A DNA stretch of 64,000 nt from an uncultured Bacteroides sp. (GCA_900544075.1 UQTJ01000007.1:40733-104732); one strand, 5' to 3'. Positions 18,289-27,502 are shown, counted from the stretch's first letter. Notes: generated from the sequence alone by a model not told the origin. Made by a program: numbers and translations.

Positions 18289-19902
18289 ATGAAAACCATA
18301 AAACAGTATATATGTCTGATATGCTTGCTTTTGATAGTCTCTCCGGTTTATTCCGCTTCGGAGGCAAGTTTCAGAAAACTATATAAAACATATACTCTCA
18401 ATCAGGATGGAAGCATGGAGGAAAGAGTATATAAGAAACTGAAGATTTACACCCATGCGGCAATGAACAGCAAGTACGGAGAAACTTTCATCGTTTATAA
18501 TCCGAAGTTTCAAGAACTTAAGATAAACGAATCTTATACCATACAGAAAGATGGAAATAAGGTTGTTACTCCTGCTAATGCCTTTGTGGAAGTACTGCCT
18601 TCTTTTGCGGCAGATGCTCCTGCATATAATCATCTGAAGGAGATGGTAGTGGTTCATACTGGACTTGAACTCGGAGCAACTATCGTACTTGATTATTCTA
18701 TCAAGACTAAAGCAACGATGTGTGGTGAACTGGATGTTTTTACCATGATTAAGGAGCTTTCGCCTATAGAGGATTTCAGGCTTACGGTTAATGTACCGGA
18801 ATCGAAAAAGCTTAATTATGAGCTTCTCAACTCTTCTGCTAAGCCGGTTGTAGAAGTAAGTAATGGCGTAAGAACCATATCTTATAATATTAAGAATATA
18901 AAGCCACGTCCATACTCTTATCCGGTTTATAGCGCTTCTGTTGGTATTGTACAGCAGGTGGCAAGTGGAATGATGACTGCCTTTACTGCTTCAACATATG
19001 AAAGTAATGCCGCTGCTCTTGAGGTGCTAAAGAAGCAGTTTACGGTGGGGGACAGCAAAGTCATCGAAAACAAAATTCTTGAAATAAAGAAAGAGACAGG
19101 TGATGATAAGAATAAGCTCCGCATGGCTATAAATAAGTTTATGACATATTTATATAGTGTGAAAGGACAGTGCGGAGTTTCGTTAAGCCAGGCAGGCTAC
19201 AGAGTGCGTCCTGCTTCGGAAGTCCTTCTTTCCATGTATGGCTCAAGAGCTGATTTGGCAAATCTTGATAATGTACTGCATAGGGCTGCAGGTCTTGAAG
19301 CGGAGATTAAGGTAGCTTCGGTAAAAGCGTCCGATATGAATAGTGTAGGATTAAGTGGTGTCGTAGCTGTTCTTTCAGACAGCGAGATGAATACATATGC
19401 CAACGGATGGTATGCAGATGTTCTGGATTATATGTCAGTAACTGATTTGAATGGAGCCAAATCTTCGTTGATAATAGATAAGCCTGAAAAGCCTACAAAG
19501 AATATCAAGACTATTGAGGTGAATAAAGATAACTGTAAAGAACTGTCTGGCGGATATCTTGCTGTAACTATCCCTGATACTCATATAGCCGGAACTCTTT
19601 ATCCTTATTCGGCTAATACGTCAATATCGGAGAATATGATACTGCCTCATGAGTTGCACTGCGTAATGCAATATAACGTTAAGCTTCCTGAAGGAAAGAC
19701 ATGGATTGAAAAACAAAATGTGAAAGTTTCGAATGAAGTGGGAGAGGTGAGTGTTGAATATGAACTATCAGGTGATGAAGTGAAAGTTACATATACATAC
19801 AATATTGACGAACAACTTATTACAAAGAAGAATTACAGACAGTTCTATTCACTCATGAGTGAATGTAAGGATATGAATAATTACACATTGATATTCAAAT
19901 AA
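18289..19902 (+). CDS. DUF3857 protein, catalytically dead transglutaminase-like paralogue
   Basis: 537-residue exported protein (signal peptide ending VYSAS) with the same DUF3857 then transglutaminase-like layout as the gene before it. The core helix is recognisable (MYGSRADLANLDNVLHRAAGLEAEI), but the catalytic Gly-x-Cys-Lys-Asp is replaced by Gly-Ser-Arg-Ala-Asp, with Arg320 where the cysteine should be. No histidine/aspartate pair follows in the expected place. It should bind rather than cleave, perhaps as a partner of the active paralogue. It ends at a strong bidirectional terminator. Confidence 0.8.
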   Translation: MKTIKQYICLICLLLIVSPVYSASEASFRKLYKTYTLNQDGSMEERVYKKLKIYTHAAMNSKYGETFIVYNPKFQELKINESYTIQKDGNKVVTPANAFVEVLPSFAADAPAYNHLKEMVVVHTGLELGATIVLDYSIKTKATMCGELDVFTMIKELSPIEDFRLTVNVPESKKLNYELLNSSAKPVVEVSNGVRTISYNIKNIKPRPYSYPVYSASVGIVQQVASGMMTAFTASTYESNAAALEVLKKQFTVGDSKVIENKILEIKKETGDDKNKLRMAINKFMTYLYSVKGQCGVSLSQAGYRVRPASEVLLSMYGSRADLANLDNVLHRAAGLEAEIKVASVKASDMNSVGLSGVVAVLSDSEMNTYANGWYADVLDYMSVTDLNGAKSSLIIDKPEKPTKNIKTIEVNKDNCKELSGGYLAVTIPDTHIAGTLYPYSANTSISENMILPHELHCVMQYNVKLPEGKTWIEKQNVKVSNEVGEVSVEYELSGDEVKVTYTYNIDEQLITKKNYRQFYSLMSECKDMNNYTLIFK

Positions 19903-19906
19903 AAAA

Positions 19907-19940
19907 GAAAAGGAGGCCATTTGGCCTCCTTTCTTATTAT
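19907..19940. terminator. Bidirectional terminator between the DUF3857 gene and pgk
   Basis: Perfect 11-bp inverted repeat AAAGGAGGCCA (19909-19919) and TGGCCTCCTTT (19922-19932), with A-rich sequence on the left and T-rich sequence on the right. It serves the plus-strand DUF3857 gene (stop at 19902) and, on the other strand, pgk (stop at 19961). Confidence 0.85.
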
Positions 19941-19960
19941 GGTATGAAATAATTTTCCAA

Positions 19961-21217
19961 TTATTTGTCACCACGGATAGCAGCGATACCCGGAAGGATT
20001 TTACCTTCGATAGCTTCAAGCAAAGCACCACCACCAGTAGAGATGTATGATACCTGGTCAGCCATACCGAACTTGTTGATACAAGCTACAGAGTCACCAC
20101 CACCGATGAGTGAGAATGCACCTTCTTTAGTAGCTTCAGCTATAGCTTCAGCGATTACCTTAGAACCACCAGCGAAGTTGTCCATTTCGAATACACCTGC
20201 AGGACCGTTCCACAAGATAGTTTTTGCACCCTTGATAGCAGCCTTGAATTCTTCGCGAGTCTTAGGACCTGCATCAAGACCCATCCATCCGTCAGGAATA
20301 TTGCTGTCATCGCAAACCTGAGTGTTAGCATCGTTAGCGAAAGCGTCAGCAGCGATACAGTCGCAACCCAATACAAGGTTTACACCTTTAGCCTTAGCTT
20401 TTTCGATGATGTCAAGAGCCAACTGAAGTTTGTCGTCCTCTACCAATGAGTTACCGATATTACCACCTTTAGCTTTAGCGAAAGTAAATGCCATACCACC
20501 GCAAAGAATCAAGTTGTCAACTTTATCCATCAAGTTTTCGATGATACCAATTTTTGTAGAAACCTTAGAACCACCCATGATAGCTGTGAAAGGACGTTTG
20601 ATGTCTTTCAATACGTTGTCAACTGCCTGAACTTCTTTTTCCATCAGGTAGCCCAACATCTTGTGGTCTGCATCGAAGTAGTCAGCGATAACTGCTGTAG
20701 AAGCGTGTTTACGGTGAGCAGTACCGAATGCATCCATAACGTAGCAGTCAGCGTATGAAGCAAGAGTCTTAGCGAATTCTTTCTGAGAAGCTTTCATTGC
20801 TTTCTTAGCATCTTCGTAAGCAGGATCTTCTTTTTCGATACCTACTGGCTTACCTTCTTCTTCAGGATAGAAACGGAGGTTTTCAAGCAAAAGAACTTCA
20901 CCTGGTTTAAGAGCTGCAGCAGCTTCAGAAGCTTTTGCACAGTCCGGAGCGAATTTTACTTCAACACCAAGAGCTGCAGAAACAGCGTCAACAATCTGGC
21001 TCAAAGAATATTTAGCGTTTACTTTGCCTTTTGGTTTACCCATGTGTGACATGATAATCAAAGCACCACCGTCAGCAAGGATTTTTTTCAATGTAGGAAG
21101 AGCACCGCGGATACGAGTGTCGTCTGTGATTTTACCTTCTTCATTCAAAGGCACGTTGAAGTCAACGCGAACGATTGCCTTTTTACCAGCAAAGTTGAAT
21201 TTGTCAATTGTCATCAT
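19961..21217 (-). CDS. pgk: Phosphoglycerate kinase
   Basis: Glycolytic enzyme converting 1,3-bisphosphoglycerate and ADP to 3-phosphoglycerate and ATP. 418 residues, a full-length protein. It starts MMTIDKFNFAGKKAIVRVDF (the second Met may be the real start) and has the substrate block VDFNVPLNEEGKITDDTRIRG, the SHMGKPKG loop and the C-terminal nucleotide loop GGGDSVACINKFG, then STGGGALLEAIEGK. Codon use is strongly biased (GCT, GGT, TTC and few rare codons), as expected for a highly expressed housekeeping gene. Single-gene unit with its own promoter. Confidence 0.97.
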   Translation of the reverse strand: MMTIDKFNFAGKKAIVRVDFNVPLNEEGKITDDTRIRGALPTLKKILADGGALIIMSHMGKPKGKVNAKYSLSQIVDAVSAALGVEVKFAPDCAKASEAAAALKPGEVLLLENLRFYPEEEGKPVGIEKEDPAYEDAKKAMKASQKEFAKTLASYADCYVMDAFGTAHRKHASTAVIADYFDADHKMLGYLMEKEVQAVDNVLKDIKRPFTAIMGGSKVSTKIGIIENLMDKVDNLILCGGMAFTFAKAKGGNIGNSLVEDDKLQLALDIIEKAKAKGVNLVLGCDCIAADAFANDANTQVCDDSNIPDGWMGLDAGPKTREEFKAAIKGAKTILWNGPAGVFEMDNFAGGSKVIAEAIAEATKEGAFSLIGGGDSVACINKFGMADQVSYISTGGGALLEAIEGKILPGIAAIRGDK

Positions 21218-21267
21218 AATCTTAATATTTTAATTAAAGAGTTTTTTCTTTATTTCTTAGACGCTCG

Positions 21268-21275
21268 CAAAGTTA
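21268..21275 (-). promoter_or_regulatory. -7 box of the pgk promoter
   Basis: On the minus strand the sequence TAACTTTG matches the Bacteroides -7 consensus TAnnTTTG exactly and is followed by GC. It sits 51 bp upstream of the pgk start. No clear TTTG -33 box is seen at the usual distance, only an A/T-rich stretch. Confidence 0.5.
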
Positions 21276-21358
21276 GCAAAAAAATATTACAGATAATGAA
21301 ATGTGATAATTATTTTCATGGGGATTATAATTTCATATAGTTCTATTTCAATATTTTG

Positions 21359-22576
21359 TCAGTATCTGTTTCTGTCTGCATTAAATCTGTAACCTATACC
21401 TAACATTAGGTTGTTAGGATTCTTGAATTTATACAGCTGGTATCCTACGTGCAGGAAAACATTTCTCGTTATATCTGTTTTCAGTACGAAGTTCTGGTAA
21501 AAAGAATTGATATCCTTTCCACGGCATATGAAATTTTTTCCTATTCCCAAGTTTATTGAGAATATAGGCATAACGACTTCTGCTCTGACGGATAGTCCCA
21601 TGGAAAACTGTTCGATAAACGGAGGGCGGAAAAATTTCAGGTCGTCTGTCGGTGTGTCTGTATTGGCCAGGTGGTCTGTAATGTTTGCACTTTCATCATA
21701 CTGCGCATCGAGTGATAAACCTGCCCTGAAGTATTTGTTGAAGTTATACATCGGGCTAAAATTCAGACCGGCTACTGCGAATACACCCGGAATAACAGTG
21801 CCCGAACCTTCTTCCCACATTATTCCTTTCTTTTTTGTTGCACCATATATGATAACGTCATAGTTTATATAAGGCTTGAACCCGTATTTGGGTGTTACAG
21901 CTAATCTATTGTTCCTCTGATATCTTGAATCAGGATTGTTTTGCGGACACCACATGAGTCCTATACGGCCATCGAGTGTATTTACTCCAAAGTTCGGATA
22001 ACTGGTGTTGCCGTTGGAATAATGCGAGAGGCCTATTCCTGCTCTGAATGCAACTTCCTTTGTTATCTGCCAGTTGAGCAGGAAACCTAAATTTATATAT
22101 GCATTCGCTTTTGAGCCTACTATGGTGTTATATGGATTTTTCTCGGCATCGTATTTTTTCCATCCGAAAGATGCTCCGAAGTTCCATTCGTAGTCAAATG
22201 AAAGATTTGGGGTGATAGATGCAATCTGTGATGTCTGAAACACATATACAGCTAATGGGTTTCCTACCTCTTTAGTGTTATAAAATGTGTTGTATCCTAT
22301 ACCTATACCCTGTATTGTGTTGGGATACATTTTGCCCATATAGCTGTTTGGAGCAAATTTGAAGCCGTATTTTATGTGTCCGGACAGGTTTGTGCGAATG
22401 GGGGACTTGGCCATATTTTCTCCTTTGAAGAAACCTTTGGTGGGGAATGTATATGCCGGTTTAAAGTCCAATCCTATCACGTGTATTATCTTTCGCGGAA
22501 CACTGTCCTGCTCATCTGCATATATGCCTGTAAAAGTCAAACATAGAAATAACAGAGTTGATATATATCTTTTCAT
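21359..22576 (-). CDS. PagL-like outer-membrane acyloxyacyl hydrolase (lipid A deacylase family)
   Basis: 405-residue outer-membrane beta-barrel candidate with a signal peptide ending IYAD. Residues about 150-210 carry FRAGIGLSHYSNGNTSYPNFGVNTL, which fits the His-x-Ser-Asn motif and surroundings of PagL/acyloxyacyl hydrolase. The protein is about twice the size of PagL, with a second barrel-like half of unknown role. Its ATG overlaps the stop of the preceding lipoprotein gene by 4 nt, so it is the last gene of a three-gene operon with a C11 peptidase. Lipid A 3-O-deacylation is the family activity; here it is inferred from the motif alone. Confidence 0.65.
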   Translation of the reverse strand: MKRYISTLLFLCLTFTGIYADEQDSVPRKIIHVIGLDFKPAYTFPTKGFFKGENMAKSPIRTNLSGHIKYGFKFAPNSYMGKMYPNTIQGIGIGYNTFYNTKEVGNPLAVYVFQTSQIASITPNLSFDYEWNFGASFGWKKYDAEKNPYNTIVGSKANAYINLGFLLNWQITKEVAFRAGIGLSHYSNGNTSYPNFGVNTLDGRIGLMWCPQNNPDSRYQRNNRLAVTPKYGFKPYINYDVIIYGATKKKGIMWEEGSGTVIPGVFAVAGLNFSPMYNFNKYFRAGLSLDAQYDESANITDHLANTDTPTDDLKFFRPPFIEQFSMGLSVRAEVVMPIFSINLGIGKNFICRGKDINSFYQNFVLKTDITRNVFLHVGYQLYKFKNPNNLMLGIGYRFNADRNRY

Positions 22577-23544
22577 ACATTTTTATCATCTATGGGGTAT
22601 ATTATTCGATAGCCAAACGGATCCATACTGTTGAGTCTTCCTGTAAAAATATATTTTTCTCCGGTGGCTGGGTTTGAGATATGGACTTTATAGTTTACAT
22701 GAAACTCTTCAATTTTATTATATATTTCTATATTTTTTGTTTCCCCCGGATTGACAGTCTCTTGGACTACAAGATTCCTGTCGAGTTTTCCTGTCCAAAA
22801 ACTTTGTTCAAGCAATCCGAATGTAACTTTTGTTTTCTGTACAACCGGTTTCCCTTCTACAATATCAGGTATTTGTATTTCTGCAAGATTTTCTCCTAAA
22901 ATCTTGTCCAAATTATTGAAAATTTCATAGTTGTCAGGGTAGAACTTTATTCTTCTTTTAGAATTTTTGTATGGATAGAAATTTAATGTGATAGACCCTT
23001 CTGATGATTCTGTATTGTTTACAGTAATACCATCAACTTGTTCCACTATGTCGGTATTATGATAGAAATCATTTTCAAAATCGTATTCCACCCTGTCGAT
23101 GACGAACTTTTCTGTAGGTTTCAGTGATACTTTTATGGTTTTGCGGACATATTTGTTTCCTACTTCTATGCTGAGGTTCATAGGAGAGTTGTTGAGATTC
23201 TTGTCGCAAATGATTTCCATTTCCTGGCTGTTCCTTTTTTCAATACGGAATCTGCAGTATGTGTCTTCATACGAAATGATTGCATTTTCTCCGTTTTCCA
23301 AAGGAAGGTAATCCTTTTTGGTCTTTCCGTCAAGTTCATATATATCTAAAAGCATTGATTTCGTACTGTAAACATTCAGTATGTCCCATTCTTCGGTATC
23401 GAAATGCAGTTTGTATGCCTTATCTTTTTCCACTTTACATGTATCGGGAATATCCGTGATAAAATCTTCAATGAAAATGCCGGAGTTGCAACCGGTAAAT
23501 ATCGTGACAAGTAAAATGTATATAGGTGTTATCTTGCTTTTCAT
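22573..23544 (-). CDS. Unrecognised lipoprotein in the C11 peptidase operon
   Basis: 323-residue predicted lipoprotein: signal sequence followed by TIFTGCNSG with the lipid cysteine at about position 19. The body is rich in beta strands and charged residues (YKLHFDTEEWDILNVYS, YCRFRIEKRN, MNLSIEVGNKYVRKTIKVSL), suggesting one or two immunoglobulin-like or BACON-like domains, but no family is recognised. It starts 5 bp after the C11 peptidase gene and overlaps the PagL-like gene by 4 nt, so the three products are made together. It may be a substrate, inhibitor or anchor for the peptidase; that is speculation from position. Confidence 0.8.
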   Translation of the reverse strand: MKSKITPIYILLVTIFTGCNSGIFIEDFITDIPDTCKVEKDKAYKLHFDTEEWDILNVYSTKSMLLDIYELDGKTKKDYLPLENGENAIISYEDTYCRFRIEKRNSQEMEIICDKNLNNSPMNLSIEVGNKYVRKTIKVSLKPTEKFVIDRVEYDFENDFYHNTDIVEQVDGITVNNTESSEGSITLNFYPYKNSKRRIKFYPDNYEIFNNLDKILGENLAEIQIPDIVEGKPVVQKTKVTFGLLEQSFWTGKLDRNLVVQETVNPGETKNIEIYNKIEEFHVNYKVHISNPATGEKYIFTGRLNSMDPFGYRIIYPIDDKNV

Positions 23545-23549
23545 GATTA

Positions 23550-24716
23550 TCAGTGTGTTGCCTTATACCATGATGTTTCTGTATAGCTGTTTGCCTTCTT
23601 GTTGTAGCTTGGCTCGGAAGTGGTTATTCCGCAATATGTTTTTATAGGAATAGGATTGGTGCTGCTTGCAGAATAAAACTTTTCAGTATGTGCCTTGTAA
23701 GGGACTACTTTGTCGAGTATCTCAGTGAATGCTGCATATGTATCATCATTCTCTCCGCAAAGATTCTTTACATAGTCTGCAAAGTCATAGAAAATAACCG
23801 GTGAATATCCGTCCATAGGCTGAATAAGTTCTTCTTTTGAACTGTCGAATGAAAAAATGGAATTTATGATTTTCATTATCGAAGCCATATTGTTCAGTTC
23901 TCTGCAGTCGGTAATTCCTATGGTGCCATAAGGGTATTTGTATGTGGAGTAGAAACTGTAGAATTCATTGCATATACTCTGATAGTCAGGATTCTTATCC
24001 AACAGATATTTACCAATCAATGCGTAAGGCATACCGTAGGCCATTATTTCGGTGGGGCATGCTATGATATGATTGGTTACATATCTTAAATCGTATGCTA
24101 CTTCAATGTTCGACATATAGCAGTCATCGAACATAATGTATTCCATTTTGATATCATTGTTCGATATGCTTTGAGCTAATGTAGCAATGTCTGTCTGATA
24201 TTCCGCAGACAAGCCTCCGAAAAAGCGTGTCATAGGTCTGTCTGTGTATTCCCAGTGGAATTTGAATGTTTCTTTAGTGCGCGATGATGAATAGTCCACC
24301 GGAAGCCATCCCATGCCATGACATCCTATTATCATGGAATAGCTTTCTGCCGGAGCAAATGATTTCATGTCGCTGATTATGTCTGTAAGTCCGGTTTCGG
24401 TAGTGAATTGCGGATTACTGTATTCTTTCAGGATGTTGCGCTTACATATACCTTTATTATATACTATTTCAAACATCTCCGCTTCCGATGAACTTGTTGA
24501 CATAAATACTATCACTTTTTCCTGTTCAAGTCTTTTCTCCGCTATGGCCTTTTCTAAGTCTGTTATGTTATCGTAGAAATAGCTCGTAAGGTTTGTAGAC
24601 CATGGAAGGTACATAAATACAGTCCTTTCTGTTATTTCCGGTTCGTTATCTTCCTTTCTGCACGAAACGAAAATAATGGAGAGGAGAAGTATTAGTATAT
24701 ATTTGGTATGTTTCAT
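23550..24716 (-). CDS. Clostripain (C11)-family cysteine peptidase lipoprotein
   Basis: 388-residue lipoprotein (IIFVSCRKE lipobox) of the clostripain family C11, caspase-like fold. The catalytic pair is visible: His133 in IIGCHGMGW and Cys199 in MFDDCYMSNIEVAYDL. The preceding MYLPWSTNLTSYF and the following ACPTEIMAYGMPY blocks are typical of the family. C11 enzymes usually cut after Arg or Lys and are often self-activated. First gene of a tightly packed operon with an unknown lipoprotein and a PagL-like barrel. It should sit in the periplasm or on the cell surface; the natural substrate is unknown. Confidence 0.87.
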   Translation of the reverse strand: MKHTKYILILLLSIIFVSCRKEDNEPEITERTVFMYLPWSTNLTSYFYDNITDLEKAIAEKRLEQEKVIVFMSTSSSEAEMFEIVYNKGICKRNILKEYSNPQFTTETGLTDIISDMKSFAPAESYSMIIGCHGMGWLPVDYSSSRTKETFKFHWEYTDRPMTRFFGGLSAEYQTDIATLAQSISNNDIKMEYIMFDDCYMSNIEVAYDLRYVTNHIIACPTEIMAYGMPYALIGKYLLDKNPDYQSICNEFYSFYSTYKYPYGTIGITDCRELNNMASIMKIINSIFSFDSSKEELIQPMDGYSPVIFYDFADYVKNLCGENDDTYAAFTEILDKVVPYKAHTEKFYSASSTNPIPIKTYCGITTSEPSYNKKANSYTETSWYKATH

Positions 24717-24817
24717 TGTAAAACTAAAGATATTGATATAAAATGTTTTTATCAGATTACAAACTTAATAATATCTTTTCATCTTTCAGAATAAAATGAG
24801 AGGGAAAATATTATGCG

Positions 24818-26005
24818 CTATTCTTTATAGGTAACCTTGAACGGTAAAACCTGAAAAACTCTTCTGTCGGCTGTAGTCAGTTCGAGTTTATATGAAATGG
24901 AACTTCCGTTTCCTTTTTCGATAAGTGTCTGCAATGTTTCTTTTGGAAGAAGGTCTTTCAGATAGAGTCTGCCGTTCTGTAAACGTATGAGTCTTGCTTT
25001 CTTGTCGGTATCGACAACGAGTATGTACGAACGGTTATAATGACTTAGAATACTTCCGGCATATCCATCACGGGTGGTAGTTCCTATGCTTGAGTTTTCA
25101 TAGCTTAGCGACCTGTTTTCTGATGGTTCCGTGAATTCCATGTTCTTGTTGAATACCACTTCGCTGTAGCTTAAATCGTAGATGTCCGTTCCCTTGGGTT
25201 CCATTTCTTCGTCTGTTGAGAAAAGACTGAATTCAAAATGTCTGAACCTGTCTGATACAGTTATGTAGGCTCCGTTTGTAATCAATTTTATTTTGACATG
25301 GTCCCCATTGCATGTTATTTCGCATGATTCCTCGTTTGCCGCTTTTACGGTATATAAATCGTTGTAAGAAAGAACGTCAAATTCAAATTCATTACCGGAT
25401 ATGATATTGACTTCGTCGTTAATAGATGTAGTCAGGCTTTTTATATTAGATAAATCTGTAGGGTAAGCGTTCTGTACTTCTGTCAATTCCTTGCTACTCA
25501 TACGTTTGTAGGTGGAGTAACCGTAAATATTTACTCCGTCTGCACGAATGCCGAGATAATCGATGACTTTCATAATGTCTCCTTTTAAAGACACAATACG
25601 CATTACTAAATTGCCATTATTGCTGACTCTGTTGCCACTCCCGTAATCATAGGCATATGTATGATATCCATAAGTCGGAAAAGCATCTACATACATGTAT
25701 TCTTTTAATGATTCAGATGACTCGAAATAGTACTGGCTTGGCCCTCCTCCTATCAAATCTTCATAATAGTCTTTGGTGGAACATTTTCCGTCGCTGCCTA
25801 TTTCATGCGTAATAACGTGTTTCCAGCCATAACCTACGACTGACGATTCAAACTCTTCTGTTGAGATATTGGCGGCATCAGGTATATAGCATTCTCCATT
25901 CGCATCGAAAGAAAAAGTAGGATAGGTATCTTCCTTGTCGCATGATGCAAAGGAAACGGCACACAAAAGTGCTATAATGAATGAGTGAAGTTTCATGGTT
26001 TTCAT
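24818..26005 (-). CDS. Unrecognised lipoprotein
   Basis: 395-residue predicted lipoprotein with signal peptide and lipobox SFASCDKED. Starts are possible at Met1 or Met4. The mature part begins with an acidic stretch (YPTFSFDANGECYIPDAANI) and repeats beta-strand patterns. The segment after it (VVGYGWKHVITHEIGSDGKCSTKDYYEDL) resembles the small DUF4848/lipocalin-like lipoproteins of Bacteroides, but not firmly. Two beta-rich halves are likely. It is 101 bp upstream of the C11 gene and 21 bp downstream of the Crp/Fnr gene on the same strand. Function unknown. Confidence 0.78.
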   Translation of the reverse strand: MKTMKLHSFIIALLCAVSFASCDKEDTYPTFSFDANGECYIPDAANISTEEFESSVVGYGWKHVITHEIGSDGKCSTKDYYEDLIGGGPSQYYFESSESLKEYMYVDAFPTYGYHTYAYDYGSGNRVSNNGNLVMRIVSLKGDIMKVIDYLGIRADGVNIYGYSTYKRMSSKELTEVQNAYPTDLSNIKSLTTSINDEVNIISGNEFEFDVLSYNDLYTVKAANEESCEITCNGDHVKIKLITNGAYITVSDRFRHFEFSLFSTDEEMEPKGTDIYDLSYSEVVFNKNMEFTEPSENRSLSYENSSIGTTTRDGYAGSILSHYNRSYILVVDTDKKARLIRLQNGRLYLKDLLPKETLQTLIEKGNGSSISYKLELTTADRRVFQVLPFKVTYKE

Positions 26006-26026
26006 ATCTTTGGTCTTTATCGTTTA

Positions 26027-26605
26027 TTATTTCATGCCTAAGGTTTGTTTCCTTCTTATTCGACTCAAATGGATAGGAGTTATTTTCAGATAAGAAGCAA
26101 TCTCCTTCAGTGGAATAAGTTGGATAACGTCCGGATATCTTTCAAGAAGTTGGATGTATCTTTCTTCAGGAGTGTAACGGTATAGGTTGATGTATCTCAG
26201 ATATATCTGATTGAATAGTTGTTCGGCAGCAGTACGTGCCATTCTTTGTCCGTTTGCTGTATCATCATATTCATGGTTTAAAATGTCCGAATGGCAAAAA
26301 AGTATTTTGCAATCCGTTACAGTCTGAATGCTTATTTCTGCTTTCATTCCGTAAAGGCAAAAAGGATAGTCTGCAACAAATTCACCGGGAAAAGAGAATC
26401 CTATGTTGTAATCCTTTCCTTCTGTCACATTTCGGCAAGTGTATTTTACTATACCCGATTCAAGTAACCCGCAAAACGGAAATATATCCCCTTCTTTCTG
26501 TATATATTCATTCTTTTTGTATTGACGCAATTCTCCTTTCCTATGGCATAAGTCAATGTAGAAATCAGCGTCAATTCCCGCCATGTATGTGTTGAATTTA
26601 GACAT
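26027..26605 (-). CDS. Crp/Fnr-family transcriptional regulator
   Basis: 192-residue regulator with an N-terminal cyclic-nucleotide-binding-like jelly roll (YIQKEGDIFPFCGLLESGIVKY, then SFPGEFVADYPFCLYG) and a short C-terminal winged helix (LIPLKEIASYLKITPIHLSRIRRK). It has no iron-sulfur cysteine cluster of Fnr, and the cAMP-contact residues are not conserved. This is usual for the small Crp-like regulators of Bacteroidetes. It stands first in a minus-strand run leading into the lipoprotein and C11 operon, so it may control them. The ligand, if any, is unknown. Confidence 0.87.
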   Translation of the reverse strand: MSKFNTYMAGIDADFYIDLCHRKGELRQYKKNEYIQKEGDIFPFCGLLESGIVKYTCRNVTEGKDYNIGFSFPGEFVADYPFCLYGMKAEISIQTVTDCKILFCHSDILNHEYDDTANGQRMARTAAEQLFNQIYLRYINLYRYTPEERYIQLLERYPDVIQLIPLKEIASYLKITPIHLSRIRRKQTLGMK

Positions 26606-26708
26606 TGTTTAAAATCATATTTAGATTATAACCTGATATAAAGGTAATTATTTATTTTCATGCAATGTCTTTTTTATAATTTATTCTGATATAATATCTA
26701 TTGTTTAC

Positions 26709-27263
26709 TTATTGTTCCGGAGCTTCTTTTCTTGTCATATCCAGCCAGTCTTTAGCTTCAATATAATCCAAACTGATTATAATAGAATCTTTCTGCCTTT
26801 GGTCTAACGTGTAATATAGCGAGTCTTTTTCCCATCCTTTGAACAAAGCTTCTATGGAATCTGACTTCTCTTTGACTAACTGTTTGTATATGCGGGGCAA
26901 ATTTTTATTATTAACCGATGAAATCAAAAATGTTCCACTTCCTATTCTGCCGTTAACTTGAGGGTTAGTGATTATGGAATCATTTAGAACAAAAGCGATT
27001 TGTTTTCCTATTGATTTTTCTGTTTCGTCAGCCCATTTTTCTGTCTTGTGTTTGCTTATCTGTCCTAAAATGACGTATGTACCGTGCATGTCAGAATCCA
27101 GTTTTAAACCGGTAAACTCTTTTACGGTTACTATTGGTTCTGATGAAAGACTGTCGTTTTCATAATGATACCATCCGTTTTCACGGTGTGATATTTGCGG
27201 TTTGTGTGTACAACTAATGTTTAAAATAATGAAGAAGAAAAATAAGTAATTGATTGCTTTCAT
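26709..27263 (-). CDS. Lipoprotein resembling the SecD/SecDF P1-head subdomain
   Basis: 184-residue predicted lipoprotein (FFIILNISCTHKP). The middle part, ILGQISKHKTEKWADETEKS followed by IGKQIAFVLNDSIITNPQVNG and IGSGTFLIS, closely follows the P1-head subdomain of SecD: a helix ending in a Gly-Lys, then the strand pattern of a bound nascent chain grip and a Pro-containing turn. There is no membrane domain, so it is a detached soluble version. Neighbours are a tiny membrane protein and a DUF4377-like lipoprotein on the same strand. Function is not known; it may bind unfolded chains, which is an inference. Confidence 0.6.
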   Translation of the reverse strand: MKAINYLFFFFIILNISCTHKPQISHRENGWYHYENDSLSSEPIVTVKEFTGLKLDSDMHGTYVILGQISKHKTEKWADETEKSIGKQIAFVLNDSIITNPQVNGRIGSGTFLISSVNNKNLPRIYKQLVKEKSDSIEALFKGWEKDSLYYTLDQRQKDSIIISLDYIEAKDWLDMTRKEAPEQ

Positions 27264-27267
27264 TTTG

Positions 27268-27489
27268 TTACATTGAATTTATATTTAATAGGGTGTAAAT
27301 AATTAATAATGTTCCAAAAACAAGTAATACAGATGAACATTTCAAAAATGACTTGTCTTTATGCTTAATTCCATAAATAACACCTATTACAGAACATAGT
27401 GTGATACCTATAGGTAGTGAAAATGTTCCAAGAAATATAATGCATATCAACATTATGATACATATTATAAGTGAAATTCTTTTTCTCAT
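27268..27489 (-). CDS. Small membrane protein
   Basis: 73-residue, very hydrophobic product with two to three predicted membrane segments (SLIICIIMLICIIFLG, GITLCSVIGVIYG, SVLLVFGTLLIIYTLL) separated by a short basic loop (IKHKDKS). It starts 13 bp after the DUF4377-like gene and stops 4 bp before the SecD-head-like lipoprotein gene, so the three genes appear cotranscribed. It has no recognised family. The tight spacing and membrane-protein composition support it as a real gene. Confidence 0.55.
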   Translation of the reverse strand: MRKRISLIICIIMLICIIFLGTFSLPIGITLCSVIGVIYGIKHKDKSFLKCSSVLLVFGTLLIIYTLLNINSM

Positions 27490-27502
27490 ATAAATAATAA
27501 GG

